Of a stretch of 64,000 bases of DNA, positions 17,472-25,879 are shown in pieces (the first letter of the stretch is position 1; each line of letters opens with the position of its first letter). The stretch comes from Tissierella simiarum (GTDB taxonomy: Bacteria; Bacillota; Clostridia; Tissierellales; Tissierellaceae): the NCBI RefSeq assembly GCF_018917865.1, contig NZ_JAHLPM010000012.1:62001-126000 (forward strand), written 5' to 3'. The translations under genes and the position numbers were made by a program. The notes below the pieces were generated by a model. It searched no databases. It was given only the letters and a program-made list of their open reading frames with translations, and was not told the origin of the DNA.

Positions 17472-17578
17472 TATAAACAAGTTAGTATTAGTATATGTTA
17501 AATACTACTAAATACTATTACATATAGACATGTTAAGCCTTAATCTCTGCCGTGCATTTGAATAAAGAACAAAATTTT

Positions 17579-17612
17579 GTATAACATTATGTTTGCGCAA
17601 AGGTTATTAATA
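17579..17612 (+). repeat. attC-like site, left end only
   Basis: GTATAAC (17579-17585) followed by ATTATGTTTGCGCAAAGG, the typical left arm. No matching CGCAAATAC or GTTATAG is found before the next gene; GAATGCGAAAAAT near 17675 may be the eroded right arm. The rest of 17472-17774 holds nothing recognisable. Confidence 0.5.
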
Positions 17613-17774
17613 AGTATTCTAATAACTCATCAAAAGCAGACTTTTTAATAAAGTATGTACTTAATAGCTGTGAATGCGAAAAATATTTAGTATAACTAAT
17701 AAAGTATTAGTGTTAATAGAATTAAACAAGAAAGATATTTGAGTTATAATTTACCAACTAGAGGGGGAGATATT

Positions 17775-18251
17775 ATGAATTTTCCAGTACATATTGTTGC
17801 TGTAGGGGGATTAATAGAAAATGATGAAGGAAAAGTACTTATGGTGAAAAGTCCAGATAGAGGATGGGAGATTCCAGGTGGACAAGTTGAAAAGGGAGAA
17901 ACTCTTACTGAAGCATTAAAAAGAGAGATAAAAGAAGAAACAGGAATAGATATAGAGGTTCTTAACTTAACAGCAGTTCATTCTAATATAGGAGAGATAA
18001 TTCAGCGTGATGCAAGCCCTATTGCTAGTATTGTAAGTTTTGGATTTACTGGTAAAGCAATATCAGGCGAATTAACAACAAGTGAAGAAAGTCTTGAAGT
18101 AAATTGGTTTGATAGAGATCAAATATTAGATGTAATTAATGAAGATTTTACAAGAGATAAGGTAAAATGTATGTTAGATTATAAGGGAAGAGTTGCATAT
18201 GTTGTATTCTCCCGTAATCCATATATTCTTCATGAAGTACAGTATATTTAG
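17775..18251 (+). CDS. NUDIX hydrolase
   Basis: 158 aa. Complete NUDIX box GGQVEKGETLTEALKREIKE ETGI at 35-57 (G-x5-E-x7-REIKEETGI), with the expected beta-strand VGGLIENDEGKVLMVKS before it. Hydrolyses a nucleoside diphosphate linked to another moiety in a metal-dependent way; the substrate is not predictable. AGAGGGGGAGA precedes ATG 17775. Followed by an attC-like site. Confidence 0.92.
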   Translation: MNFPVHIVAVGGLIENDEGKVLMVKSPDRGWEIPGGQVEKGETLTEALKREIKEETGIDIEVLNLTAVHSNIGEIIQRDASPIASIVSFGFTGKAISGELTTSEESLEVNWFDRDQILDVINEDFTRDKVKCMLDYKGRVAYVVFSRNPYILHEVQYI

Positions 18252-18356
18252 TAATTAGGTGAAATTTTCTTATTTTATATATTAAAAGGCAGTAATATAA
18301 AACATATTTGAGATTAACAGAAGTAGTTCTACTTAAATTACAGCGGCTAAAACCAC

Positions 18357-18483
18357 GTATAACAAGGCACTCAGGCTCTCTTTGGCTGCAAAAGAGCCAA
18401 GCTTTCGAAGAAGCCAAACTACATCCTTTCATCAGGCCAAGTCTGGCTAGATGAAAGGACGGCTTGAGTGCAAAACGTTCTGT
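18357..18483 (+). repeat. attC-like site, 127 bp (GCACTCAGGC family)
   Basis: GTATAAC (18357-18363) and GTTCTGT (18477-18483). Arms GGCACTCAGGC / GGCTTGAGTGC pair almost fully. Interior hairpins include GGCTCTCTTTGGCTGC / GCAAAAGAGCC and CCTTTCATCAGGCC / GGCTAGATGAAAGG. GC-rich. Confidence 0.75.
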
Positions 18484-18568
18484 GAAATACCACGCGAAAG
18501 ACAGTGCGTCCCGCACGGATTAAGCAAGTATGTCTTTGTAGAAAAAATATATAACATGGAAGAATATA

Positions 18569-19423
18569 ATGAAAGTAAAGCTCATTAATACATTAGAGAG
18601 CGCGAGAAACTATGTTAAAGAAGTTGAGAATGGTAATACAAATTTTGAAGAATCATGGAATGAATATCTTATTAAACCATACTGGCAGGAACTTTCTCAA
18701 TGGGCACCTTTTGATTGTTCATTTATGAAGCCAACTCCAATAGAGGATGTAGAAAAACTAAAAAAGCAGCTAGACATTTTTCAAGAGATAAACTTTGAAT
18801 ACCTTGAAACTGAATTTACAAGGATTAGTAATACACTCTTAAAACAAGATGATGATACTATTGTTATAGCTTTTCATCCATTAGATGATGAGAATTTAAT
18901 AGTTAAGGATCGTCAAAATGGCGTAGTTGGATCATGTGTATTTGGAAATATAATTATCAATATTAATTCATTAGCTAAAGATTATGAGAAGTGGATACCT
19001 TATGTGATGGCGCATGAATATCATCATAGTGTATGGGGACATAATTGGTATGTCCTAAGAGGAGATGCAAAAGGTAATTTATTAGAATACTTAATAAATA
19101 AAGGACAAGCGGATGCATTCGCAAGGAGCTTATATAATTCATTAGAACCTAAATGGTTAAATACTTTAACAAGTGAACAAGAAAATTTATTATGGAAGAA
19201 ATATACCTTGGTTTTAAACAGTACTGATAGATCCGAACATTCAAAATATATGTTTGGAGACAAATCCATAGGGCTTCCATGGTGTATAGGATATTATTTT
19301 GGGTATGAAATAGTAAAATCTTATTTAAATAATAATCCTGAAAAAAGTTTCAATGATTTAATTGATATAGACTCAGATGTTATTTTTACCAACAGTAGAT
19401 TTTATAAATCTGAGTTTTTTTGA
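18569..19423 (+). CDS. DUF2268-type putative Zn-dependent protease
   Basis: 284 aa. PYVMAHEYHHSVWGHN carries HExxH (about 151-155), followed by LLEYLINKGQADAFARSLY, in which the Glu or Asp could be the third zinc ligand. This arrangement is characteristic of the predicted Zn-dependent proteases of the DUF2268 group. No signal peptide. The ribosome site is ATGGAAG, weak. Cassette between two attC-like sites. Confidence 0.82.
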   Translation: MKVKLINTLESARNYVKEVENGNTNFEESWNEYLIKPYWQELSQWAPFDCSFMKPTPIEDVEKLKKQLDIFQEINFEYLETEFTRISNTLLKQDDDTIVIAFHPLDDENLIVKDRQNGVVGSCVFGNIIININSLAKDYEKWIPYVMAHEYHHSVWGHNWYVLRGDAKGNLLEYLINKGQADAFARSLYNSLEPKWLNTLTSEQENLLWKKYTLVLNSTDRSEHSKYMFGDKSIGLPWCIGYYFGYEIVKSYLNNNPEKSFNDLIDIDSDVIFTNSRFYKSEFF

Positions 19424-19471
19424 TTAAGACTGCCACGTCTTAAGCTCTTGCTTCGTGGGGCGTGGTACTTT

Positions 19472-19615
19472 ATAGAACAATGTTTCTGCACAAGGGTGTT
19501 AGGCAGCAAAGCCATGAAGCGTGTCTCACCACATTCCTTTACTAGATGCAAACACCACCAAGGGGTATTCCTTACGAGTCTAGTTCAGGAACGTTGCAGA
19601 CGCTGGACGTTAAGT
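19472..19615 (+). repeat. attC-like site, 144 bp
   Basis: ATAGAAC (19472-19478) and GTTAAGT (19609-19615, perfect GTTRRRY). Arms ATGTTTCTGC / GCAGACGC. The interior resembles the TATTTGCG family (CACCACATTCCTTTAC, CACCACCAAGGGGTA, AGTTCAGGAACG). An upstream CCACG...CGTGG hairpin (19433-19467) may terminate the preceding gene. Confidence 0.75.
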
Positions 19616-19725
19616 GACACCCCTAATATCAGGGTAGGACTCTAGGGAGAATTAATTCTGATTTATTTTAGTTAAACATTAGTAGAAGAATGTGAAGTAA
19701 AGGGGAAATACTTAGGAGGTTAATT

Positions 19726-20247
19726 ATGAAAGTCATTGATTTATCGATGCCATTATATACAGGTATGGATGTTTTTCCAGGGGATCCAGAAGTAAAGATT
19801 GATGTAGTACATACATATGAAAGAGATACATGGGAGTTAAGACATCTGAATATGGGTTCACATACAGGAACCCATGTTGATGCATATTCTCATATGCATG
19901 AAGGTAAAGAAACATTGGATGAGATACCTATTGAGAGGTTTTTTGGTAAGGCACAAGTCGTTGAATTATGTCAGGATTGGCCGAGAGAAGTAGGATTATT
20001 TTTTATAGAAGAGATAGGAATAGAAGAGTTAAACAGAATAATTGATTTAAATCCAGGATTTGTAGGTGGAAATATAACAGAAGATCTGGAGAGAGCTTTA
20101 TTAGATAAAGATATTATTACTTATACTAGATTAATTAATTTAGAATTAATACCAAAAGGGAAAACATTTATGTTTTATGGACTACCACTAAAGATTAAAT
20201 CCGGTGATGGTTCCCCAGTGAGAGCTATTGCTATCATTGAAAATTAG
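19726..20247 (+). CDS. Cyclase-family hydrolase (kynurenine formamidase-like)
   Basis: 173 aa. MKVIDLSMPLYTGMDVFPGD is the typical N-terminus, and GSHTGTHVDAYSHM near 44-57 is the metal-binding HxGTHxD signature (Tyr where Pro is common). Members hydrolyse arylformamides or cyclise polyketides; a formamidase-like role is only inference, and no tryptophan-catabolism neighbours are present. TAGGAGG lies 8 nt before ATG 19726. Confidence 0.88.
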   Translation: MKVIDLSMPLYTGMDVFPGDPEVKIDVVHTYERDTWELRHLNMGSHTGTHVDAYSHMHEGKETLDEIPIERFFGKAQVVELCQDWPREVGLFFIEEIGIEELNRIIDLNPGFVGGNITEDLERALLDKDIITYTRLINLELIPKGKTFMFYGLPLKIKSGDGSPVRAIAIIEN

Positions 20248-20301
20248 TATTTATTTAAATTGGATTATTTAGGAGCGTATAGATATATTTTTAGATAGAG
20301 G

Positions 20302-20560
20302 ATGTATTGTATATTTGCAGATTTATGTGAAGTAAAGGATTATTTATATATTATTGAATCAGAAAATTTAGTATCAGTTTATTCAGCATCAGCAAAATAT
20401 GATATTGTTTTATTGTTTAAAGCTAAGATTTTAGAAAAAATGATTGGAAACCAAATAGAGAAATAACAGAGATAAATTTTTTGAGAAAGAAAATCTTCCT
20501 TCTCAAATACATCCATGGAACATAAAGAGAATAAATGGTATTTTTGAAGGAAAAACAAGT
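20302..20560 (+). pseudogene. Two adjacent gene fragments of unknown origin
   Basis: An ORF from ATG 20302 to TAA 20464 encodes 54 residues (MYCIFADLCEVKDYLYIIES...). A second open stretch (ENLPSQIHPWNIKRING, ending TGA near 20580) follows in another frame. They look like remains of one small protein split by a frameshift or of two cassettes; no family recognised. Confidence 0.35.
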
Positions 20561-20664
20561 AATATTCATATTTTTTACTGATTGAAAATAAAAAGATAGG
20601 ATTATACTTCTGCTAATTATATGAAAACAATTTTTATATTAGATAGTATAAGGGCTGTCACTGT

Positions 20665-20695
20665 ACATAACACAGCATGGTCATTGGTGTTATGA
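20665..20695 (+). repeat. Possible collapsed attC-like site
   Basis: ACATAAC (20665-20671) and GTTATGA (20689-20695) lie only 17 bp apart around ACAGCATGGTCATTGGT. This could be an attC deleted in its centre, or chance. Confidence 0.25.
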
Positions 20696-20749
20696 GGATA
20701 GCATTTAGTAGGAATTAAAAATAGATTGAACAAAAGGGTGAGGTACACT

Positions 20750-21208
20750 ATGGCAGATTATGTTAGAGAACTAAGGAAACTAATAGGTTCGCAACCAGTT
20801 ATTTTATGTGGGGCAGGTGTTATCATAATAAATTCTAAGGGAGAAATATTGTTACAGCGTAGGATGGATAATGATTTATGGGCGGTTCCAGGAGGCGCAG
20901 TGGAATTAGGAGAAACTGTGGAAGAAACAGCTATCCGTGAAGTCTTTGAAGAGACAGGGTTAAGGGTCAGGAATCTTAAACTATTAGGAATATACTCTGG
21001 CGAAGATACTTATTGCAAATATCCTAATGGAGATGAAGTTTATTGGATTACTATGGCATTTATGAGTAATGAGTTTGACGGTTGTATAAGACCTGATAAT
21101 TATGAGAGTAAGGAATGTAAATTCTTTAGTATAGAAGAGCTACCAGAAAACTTATTTAATATAGATAGATTAGTTTTAAATGATTATTTGAAGAGTATTG
21201 GAGAATAA
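20750..21208 (+). CDS. NUDIX hydrolase
   Basis: 152 aa from ATG 20750 (AGGGTGAGGT upstream). NUDIX box GGAVELGETVEETAIREVFE ETGL at 49-71, preceded by LLQRRMDNDLWAVPGG. Closely related over its whole length to the gene at 34050 (both start MADY-x-x-LRKLIG), so these are paralogous cassettes. Substrate unknown. Confidence 0.92.
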   Translation: MADYVRELRKLIGSQPVILCGAGVIIINSKGEILLQRRMDNDLWAVPGGAVELGETVEETAIREVFEETGLRVRNLKLLGIYSGEDTYCKYPNGDEVYWITMAFMSNEFDGCIRPDNYESKECKFFSIEELPENLFNIDRLVLNDYLKSIGE

Positions 21209-21259
21209 AAGGTAAAGATTTGTCATGCTTAAAATGAGTTACCAAAAAGGGGGCATTTT

Positions 21260-22204
21260 GTGGAAAAATCAGAGGAAAAACTATTTAAGGAAGGGCTACA
21301 AGAAGAAAACTTAGTAAAAATAAGGAAAGTATCTAAGGGAGATGTACATAACCATTGTGGCTTAGGTATGAGATTTTCGACTTTTAACAAATGGGCTGGT
21401 GGTAATGTAAAGAGACCACCTAAGAAAATAGAAGGACTTAAAGGATTAGATAATTATATTTTTAATGAAACTATGAAGTATATCAGTGAAAAAGAAGATA
21501 TAGCGTTCTTAATAGAAGAAACCGTAAAGGAAGCCATAGAAGATGGAGTAAAAGTACTAGAAGCTAGTATAGATTGTCATGAACTGATGCGTTTTACTGA
21601 AAAGAATGAGTTTTTTATAATGATATCTCATATTAGGAACAAGTATAATAAATATATAGACTTTAGACCAGAAATAGGGATGCCTAAAAATATATCTGAT
21701 GAAAACTTAGATAAGCTTTTAATACCTTGTATAGAGAGTGGAGTGTTTAAATCCGTAGATTTATATGGAGATGAAGCTAAAGATGACTTTGAAAGATTCA
21801 AGGGTTATTATAAATATGCCAAAAAGAAAGGTCTTAAACTTAAAGTTCATGCTGGAGAATTTCATGACTATAACAATGTGAAAAAAGCAATAGAAATACT
21901 AGAAGTAGATGAGATACAGCATGGAATTGGAGCTGTTTCTAATGAATATATAATGGATCTAATAAAAGAAAGAAATATTAGATTAAATATATGTCCAAGT
22001 AGCAATTATATATTAGGAGCAGTTAGAGATATGGCAAAATATCCTGCTAGAAAATTATTTGATAAGGGAGTACTTTTTACAATAAATACAGATGATTTAT
22101 TGATATTTGATAGCGGAGTTTCCGAAGAATATTTGTATTTGTTTAAACTAGGGTTATTTAACGTAGATGAACTAAATGAGATAAGAAAGAATTCATTACT
22201 ATAG
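21260..22204 (+). CDS. Adenosine-deaminase-family amidohydrolase
   Basis: 314 aa from GTG 21260 with AAAAGGGGG upstream. The metal and catalytic set of the ADA family is present: DVHNH (His30, His32), KVHAGEFHD (His197, Glu200), EIQHGIGA (His221) and INTDDL (Asp278). The normal substrate-loop sequences differ, so the deaminated base cannot be told from this. It follows the NUDIX gene by 51 bp without an attC, suggesting a two-gene cassette. Confidence 0.85.
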   Translation: MEKSEEKLFKEGLQEENLVKIRKVSKGDVHNHCGLGMRFSTFNKWAGGNVKRPPKKIEGLKGLDNYIFNETMKYISEKEDIAFLIEETVKEAIEDGVKVLEASIDCHELMRFTEKNEFFIMISHIRNKYNKYIDFRPEIGMPKNISDENLDKLLIPCIESGVFKSVDLYGDEAKDDFERFKGYYKYAKKKGLKLKVHAGEFHDYNNVKKAIEILEVDEIQHGIGAVSNEYIMDLIKERNIRLNICPSSNYILGAVRDMAKYPARKLFDKGVLFTINTDDLLIFDSGVSEEYLYLFKLGLFNVDELNEIRKNSLL

Positions 22205-22270
22205 GTATATAATATGGGGTCTATATATTAGAGAACATGGTATTATGACAGAGAAAAGCACTATAGCTTT

Positions 22271-22377
22271 CCACAACAGTGTATTCTTATGAGGATATGT
22301 ATATATATCCATTTATTAATAGAAAAACTATATCAAAGAGGTATGGCAAGGGTATTGTAAATACATGGACTTTATCT
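22271..22377 (+). repeat. attC-like site, 107 bp, partly eroded
   Basis: CCACAAC (22271-22277) and TTTATCT (22371-22377, G of GTT changed to T). Arms GTGTATT / GTAAATAC. The interior is AT-rich and shortened relative to the TATTTGCG family. Confidence 0.6.
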
Positions 22378-22418
22378 GATGCACCAATATCATAGCAGGA
22401 CTTTGGATAGATTTAATT

Positions 22419-22448
22419 TTGATTTATTTAGTTAAACATTAGTAGAAT
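22419..22448 (+). promoter_or_regulatory. Possible promoter in a repeated cassette head
   Basis: TTGATT - 18 nt - TAGAAT. The surrounding block (ACCAATATCATAGCAGGAC through AGTTAAACATTAGTAGAA) is repeated after the attC at 19615-19690 in front of the cyclase gene, so it is a second conserved head type. Promoter function is inference from spacing only. Confidence 0.35.
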
Positions 22449-22487
22449 TATATGAATTAATTTGCAATCATAAGGGGAGATGTTGTA

Positions 22488-23147
22488 ATGAATAATATTG
22501 ATAAAAAGCAATTTACTTTACTTTGTATCGCTCCAATTCTCTGTACTTCGATGTTGTTATTAATGCCGTTCTTAACTAATAAATTAGGAAGAACTATAGG
22601 ATATATTGCAGGATTTTGTATTTATTGGTTTGTATTTTGCCTTCCAATTTCTTTATATTATTGTAATGGATTTAGTGGATTAAAAGAAATCTATTCTCAA
22701 AAATCAGATATTAAGATAACAATGAGAAATATATATTATTTATTAGCATTTATACCTTGTATAGCTACTTATTTTGTTGTATTTAAAGAATTTGCTCCAA
22801 TAGCGGGATTTAAGGTTTTAGCTATAGTTTTATTATATGCATTAATAAATGGAACTCTTGAAGAAATGTTCTGGCGTGGAATTTTTAATAAAGTTTTTGA
22901 TAATATTTTTTTAGCATACATATATCCGACCATATTTTTTGGTGTTTGGCATATAGCATTATATTTCTTAAAAGGAATAATATATCAAGGTGGATTTGCT
23001 TCATTAGTCGGTGGCTCATTTTTTATGGGATTGCTATGGGGATTGGTTGCTTATAAAACAAAATCGATTAAAGTTGTAACAATTGCCCATATAATAACTA
23101 ATTTTTTTGCTTTTACAGGTTTTGTTTTTGAAAACTGGTTTGGTTAG
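22488..23147 (+). CDS. CPBP-family intramembrane metalloprotease (Abi/CAAX-like)
   Basis: 219 aa, largely hydrophobic, about 6 to 7 membrane helices. Conserved motifs: EEMFWRG (Glu125, Glu126, Arg130), FGVWHIALY (His155) and TIAHIITNFF (His near 204, Asn). This is the CPBP signature of membrane-embedded proteases found in bacteriocin self-immunity and CAAX-like processing. AAGGGGAG precedes ATG 22488. Confidence 0.9.
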   Translation: MNNIDKKQFTLLCIAPILCTSMLLLMPFLTNKLGRTIGYIAGFCIYWFVFCLPISLYYCNGFSGLKEIYSQKSDIKITMRNIYYLLAFIPCIATYFVVFKEFAPIAGFKVLAIVLLYALINGTLEEMFWRGIFNKVFDNIFLAYIYPTIFFGVWHIALYFLKGIIYQGGFASLVGGSFFMGLLWGLVAYKTKSIKVVTIAHIITNFFAFTGFVFENWFG

Positions 23148-23339
23148 TTGTAATGGAATAATCTTATATAATGGGATATGAAAAAAATAAGATAATGTTG
23201 AGATATTGCTTAATATATTGCGACTGTTGGTTGATAGTAGACAAGTGGATTAGTATATATACCTTTACTATTACTATGATTTGATATATGAAGAAAGACG
23301 TGTCAGTAATGTAAAACATTTATGAAAAAGAGGGAAGAT

Positions 23340-23897
23340 ATGATAAAAATTAGATACGCTGAGATTAAAGATGTTGAAGGTATGGTTGATGTAAACTTTA
23401 AAACATGGAGAACTACTTATACAGGCATTATAAATGAAGATTTTTTATTAGAAAGAGAAAAGAAAAGAGAAGATAGAATAGAAAGAAGCAAAAATAACTT
23501 TGGTAAGCTTGGAGTAGAAGGTAGAAAAGTTTATAAATGTGTAGCAATAGATAATGAAAATATAGTAGGTATAGTAACTTACGGTAAGTGCAGAGAAGAA
23601 GATAAATTTGATTTAATAAATTCTGGAGAAATTTATGCTATTTATATTCTAAAGGAATATCAGCAAAGAGGTATAGGAAAAAAATTAATAGATTTTGCCG
23701 TAAAGGATTTAATGAATGAAAACTATAATAAGGTTGTAATATGGGCATTAAAAGATAATCCTAGTGTAGAATTTTATAGGAAAATAGGTGGGGATAGCAG
23801 ATTAATGAGGAATATAAAAATTGGGAATCAGCTACTAGAAGAAATAGGATTCGTCTATGATGATATGGCTGAACTTTTAAACAGCACTAGAACTTAG
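23340..23897 (+). CDS. GNAT N-acetyltransferase
   Basis: 185 aa from ATG 23340, with AGAGGGAAG immediately upstream (an in-frame ATG at 23322 lies before that site). EIYAIYILKEYQQRGIGKKL carries the acetyl-CoA loop QQRGIGKK (about 107-114), and VIWALKDNPSVEFYRKIGG is motif B. Substrate unknown. Confidence 0.9.
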   Translation: MIKIRYAEIKDVEGMVDVNFKTWRTTYTGIINEDFLLEREKKREDRIERSKNNFGKLGVEGRKVYKCVAIDNENIVGIVTYGKCREEDKFDLINSGEIYAIYILKEYQQRGIGKKLIDFAVKDLMNENYNKVVIWALKDNPSVEFYRKIGGDSRLMRNIKIGNQLLEEIGFVYDDMAELLNSTRT

Positions 23898-23983
23898 TAT
23901 AAAGAAGTTGAATTAAATAATAAAGAATTAGCAACTAGAATAGTAAATATATAGATATGTTAGCCACTGGTCAGAGGTATATA

Positions 23984-24106
23984 GATGTATCTTGATGAGA
24001 TTGTAAAAGAGAAAGGGACGAAGAAGTTTGAATTAATACAGTATTTTGACTTGGATAATCTCCTATTATCTAAAAAATTATTCTTATACTTAGGGCCTGG
24101 CAGAAG
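23984..24106 (+). pseudogene. Gene fragment of unknown origin
   Basis: A short ORF starts MYLDEIVKEKGTKKFELIQY and reads on to SKKLFLYLGPGRR before stopping at the beginning of an attC right half. Probably the start of a cassette gene whose body was deleted. Confidence 0.35.
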
Positions 24107-24172
24107 GTAGAATTGCCAAGGATACAAGCACCAACAGCTTAACTATTGCCTTGAACCTCAGCAGCGTTATAG
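24107..24172 (+). repeat. attC-like site, right half of GC-rich type
   Basis: CAAGCACCAACAGCTTAAC and CCTTGAACCTCAGCAGCG match the right half of the 219-bp site at 16607. R'-like GTTATAG is at 24166-24172. The left half is missing. Confidence 0.55.
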
Positions 24173-24238
24173 AAATTATATGGGATTAATACAAGTTAAT
24201 TATAGAAATATAAAGATAAAAAGGAAGGGGTCGATGAA

Positions 24239-25063
24239 ATGATTTGTGAATTAAATAAAAGCCAATTTTATAGATGTAACGACATTGTAAAACAAAGCAG
24301 GAATATTGAAGGTAAGGCAATTATAGCAGGCATTAATCCTGGAAGAATTTTTGTTGATGATCTTAAGACACCAAAAACGGCTATGATTTGGCAGGGAAAT
24401 TTAGATGGTTTCATTTTTATTGGTGATTCAAGAAATGATTCATTTAACAAGGAAATTAATAATTATATTAATAAAGTAATCAAGCCACAAGCAAAAGCAC
24501 TTGGTATGGAATGGTTTGAATGTATAAGTGACAATCCAAATTGGTATTTAACTTTCGAAGACGAAATTTTTAGTGATAGGAAGTTAAGTTCATGGGATCA
24601 GTATGTTTATTCTTTGACCTTACATGATTTTAAATCCGTTAAAAAACCTGAGATTGATCAACAATATATAGTGAAAAAGATATCGCCTGATATATTAAAC
24701 GATAAAAAACTTCAAAACTTAGGATTTTTAGAATCAAAGATAAAAGAATTCTGGGAAAGCCAAAACGATTTTTTTGAGAATGGATTCGGATATTGTATTC
24801 TACATAATAATTCAATTGTCAGTATATGTATGACAGGATTTCGTTACAAAGAAATTCATGGAATTGATATTGAAACTGTTAAATTACATCGAGGAAAAAA
24901 TTTAGCTCAATACGTCGCATATTCATTTGTAGAGAATTGTTTTGTTAATGGATTTACACCTTATTGGGATTGTATGGAAGTGAATTATCCATCTAATGCA
25001 GTTGCGAAAAGACTAGGTTTTAAAAGAAAATTTGAATATAAGGGATATGAGTTTGAATTATAA
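24239..25063 (+). CDS. GNAT acetyltransferase (GNAT_acetyltr_2-like)
   Basis: 274 aa. The N-terminal 130 residues (GINPGRIFVDDLKTPKTAMIW) are the long lead domain of this GNAT subgroup. The C-terminal part has FRYKEIHGIDIETVKLHRGK and NLAQYVAYSFVENCF in place of the usual acetyl-CoA loop, and EVNYPSNAVAKRLGFKRKF as motif B. AAGGAAGGGG lies upstream of ATG 24239. Followed by the shortest attC. Confidence 0.82.
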   Translation: MICELNKSQFYRCNDIVKQSRNIEGKAIIAGINPGRIFVDDLKTPKTAMIWQGNLDGFIFIGDSRNDSFNKEINNYINKVIKPQAKALGMEWFECISDNPNWYLTFEDEIFSDRKLSSWDQYVYSLTLHDFKSVKKPEIDQQYIVKKISPDILNDKKLQNLGFLESKIKEFWESQNDFFENGFGYCILHNNSIVSICMTGFRYKEIHGIDIETVKLHRGKNLAQYVAYSFVENCFVNGFTPYWDCMEVNYPSNAVAKRLGFKRKFEYKGYEFEL

Positions 25064-25099
25064 GATGACTTGAAGGCATTTCAAAAAAGGTGCTGTATC

Positions 25100-25155
25100 C
25101 TATAACAAATTGTTTACGTATCGGGGGATACGTTGTGAGCACAGAAACGTTAGGT
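25100..25155 (+). repeat. Compact attC-like site, 56 bp
   Basis: CTATAAC (25100-25106) and GTTAGGT (25149-25155, perfect GTTRRRY). The centre is ACGTATCGGGGGATACGT with a perfect 7-bp stem, flanked by GTTT / GAAAC arms. This is the length and form of the classical 59-base element. Confidence 0.85.
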
Positions 25156-25186
25156 GCAATAGCTAAAGAAAATGGAGGTTATAAAA

Positions 25187-25747
25187 ATGAGTTATCCATT
25201 TGATTGTATAAGTGAACTAGTTTTTATAGAAACAGGAATAAAGACTGCAGATATAATTTTAGTACCAGGAGGAAGCCACCAACAATTAATGGAAAAGGCA
25301 TCGGAATTATATAAGCAAGGATTAGCACCCTATGTATTGCCGAGTGGACATTTTAATCCTAAAATACCAGAGTATAGCTTAGAATGGGAATTTCTAAAAT
25401 CAACAGGAGTAAAATTAGATATACCAGAAGAAAAGATACTAAAAGAAGATCAAGCAAGACATACCTTTGAGAATGCTGAATTTTCATGGAAAGTAATAAA
25501 AGAAAATAATTTATTAGTAAAAAAGGTTATCTTGGTTTGTAAGGCATATCATTCAAGACGTGCATTATTAACATACCAATCAGTATTTCCAAAGGAGATA
25601 GAATTTTTTGTTGCATGTGTTCCAGATAAAAGAGAAATTAGAAAAGATAATTGGTTCTTAGATGAAGAAAAAATTAGAATCGTTATGGGTAAAGTCGTAA
25701 AAATAGGTAAATACTTTGAGCCGTATATTAAAAGGTTTCAGGAGTGA
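25187..25747 (+). CDS. YdcF/SanA-family (DUF218) protein
   Basis: 186 aa. ADIILVPGGSHQQLMEKASE is the DUF218 start (GG turn with substrate-binding loop), then PYVLPSGHF, and KVILVCKAYHSRRAL with the conserved Y/H-x-x-R. Bacterial relatives are linked to cell-envelope integrity; no membrane anchor is present here. GGAGG at 25174-25178 fixes ATG 25187. A 60-bp piece of this gene is duplicated at 35256-35316. Confidence 0.85.
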   Translation: MSYPFDCISELVFIETGIKTADIILVPGGSHQQLMEKASELYKQGLAPYVLPSGHFNPKIPEYSLEWEFLKSTGVKLDIPEEKILKEDQARHTFENAEFSWKVIKENNLLVKKVILVCKAYHSRRALLTYQSVFPKEIEFFVACVPDKREIRKDNWFLDEEKIRIVMGKVVKIGKYFEPYIKRFQE

Positions 25748-25821
25748 GAGATAAAAACTGATGCTGCTCAATTGTAGAAAATATAGAAATAAGAGAAATT
25801 TATATTTTCATGAGAATTCTA

Positions 25822-25852
25822 TTGACTTTGACGTCGTGTCGTACCTTATACT
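25822..25852 (+). promoter_or_regulatory. MerR-type promoter with 19-bp spacer
   Basis: TTGACT (25822-25827), a 19-bp spacer containing GACGTCGTGTCGTAC, and TATACT (25847-25852). The over-long spacer with a dyad-like centre between good -35 and -10 hexamers is the hallmark of MerR-activated promoters, 28 bp before a MerR gene. Autoregulation is inferred. Confidence 0.75.
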
Positions 25853-25879
25853 TATTTATTAAGTAAGGAGGAATTTATT

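Noticed and set aside
18148-18516. 122-codon minus-strand ORF
   Set aside because: Overlaps the NUDIX gene end and the attC-like site at 18357; explained by the repeat's GC content.
19448-19645. 65-codon + strand ORF
   Set aside because: Inside the attC-like site at 19472; no ribosome site and no family.
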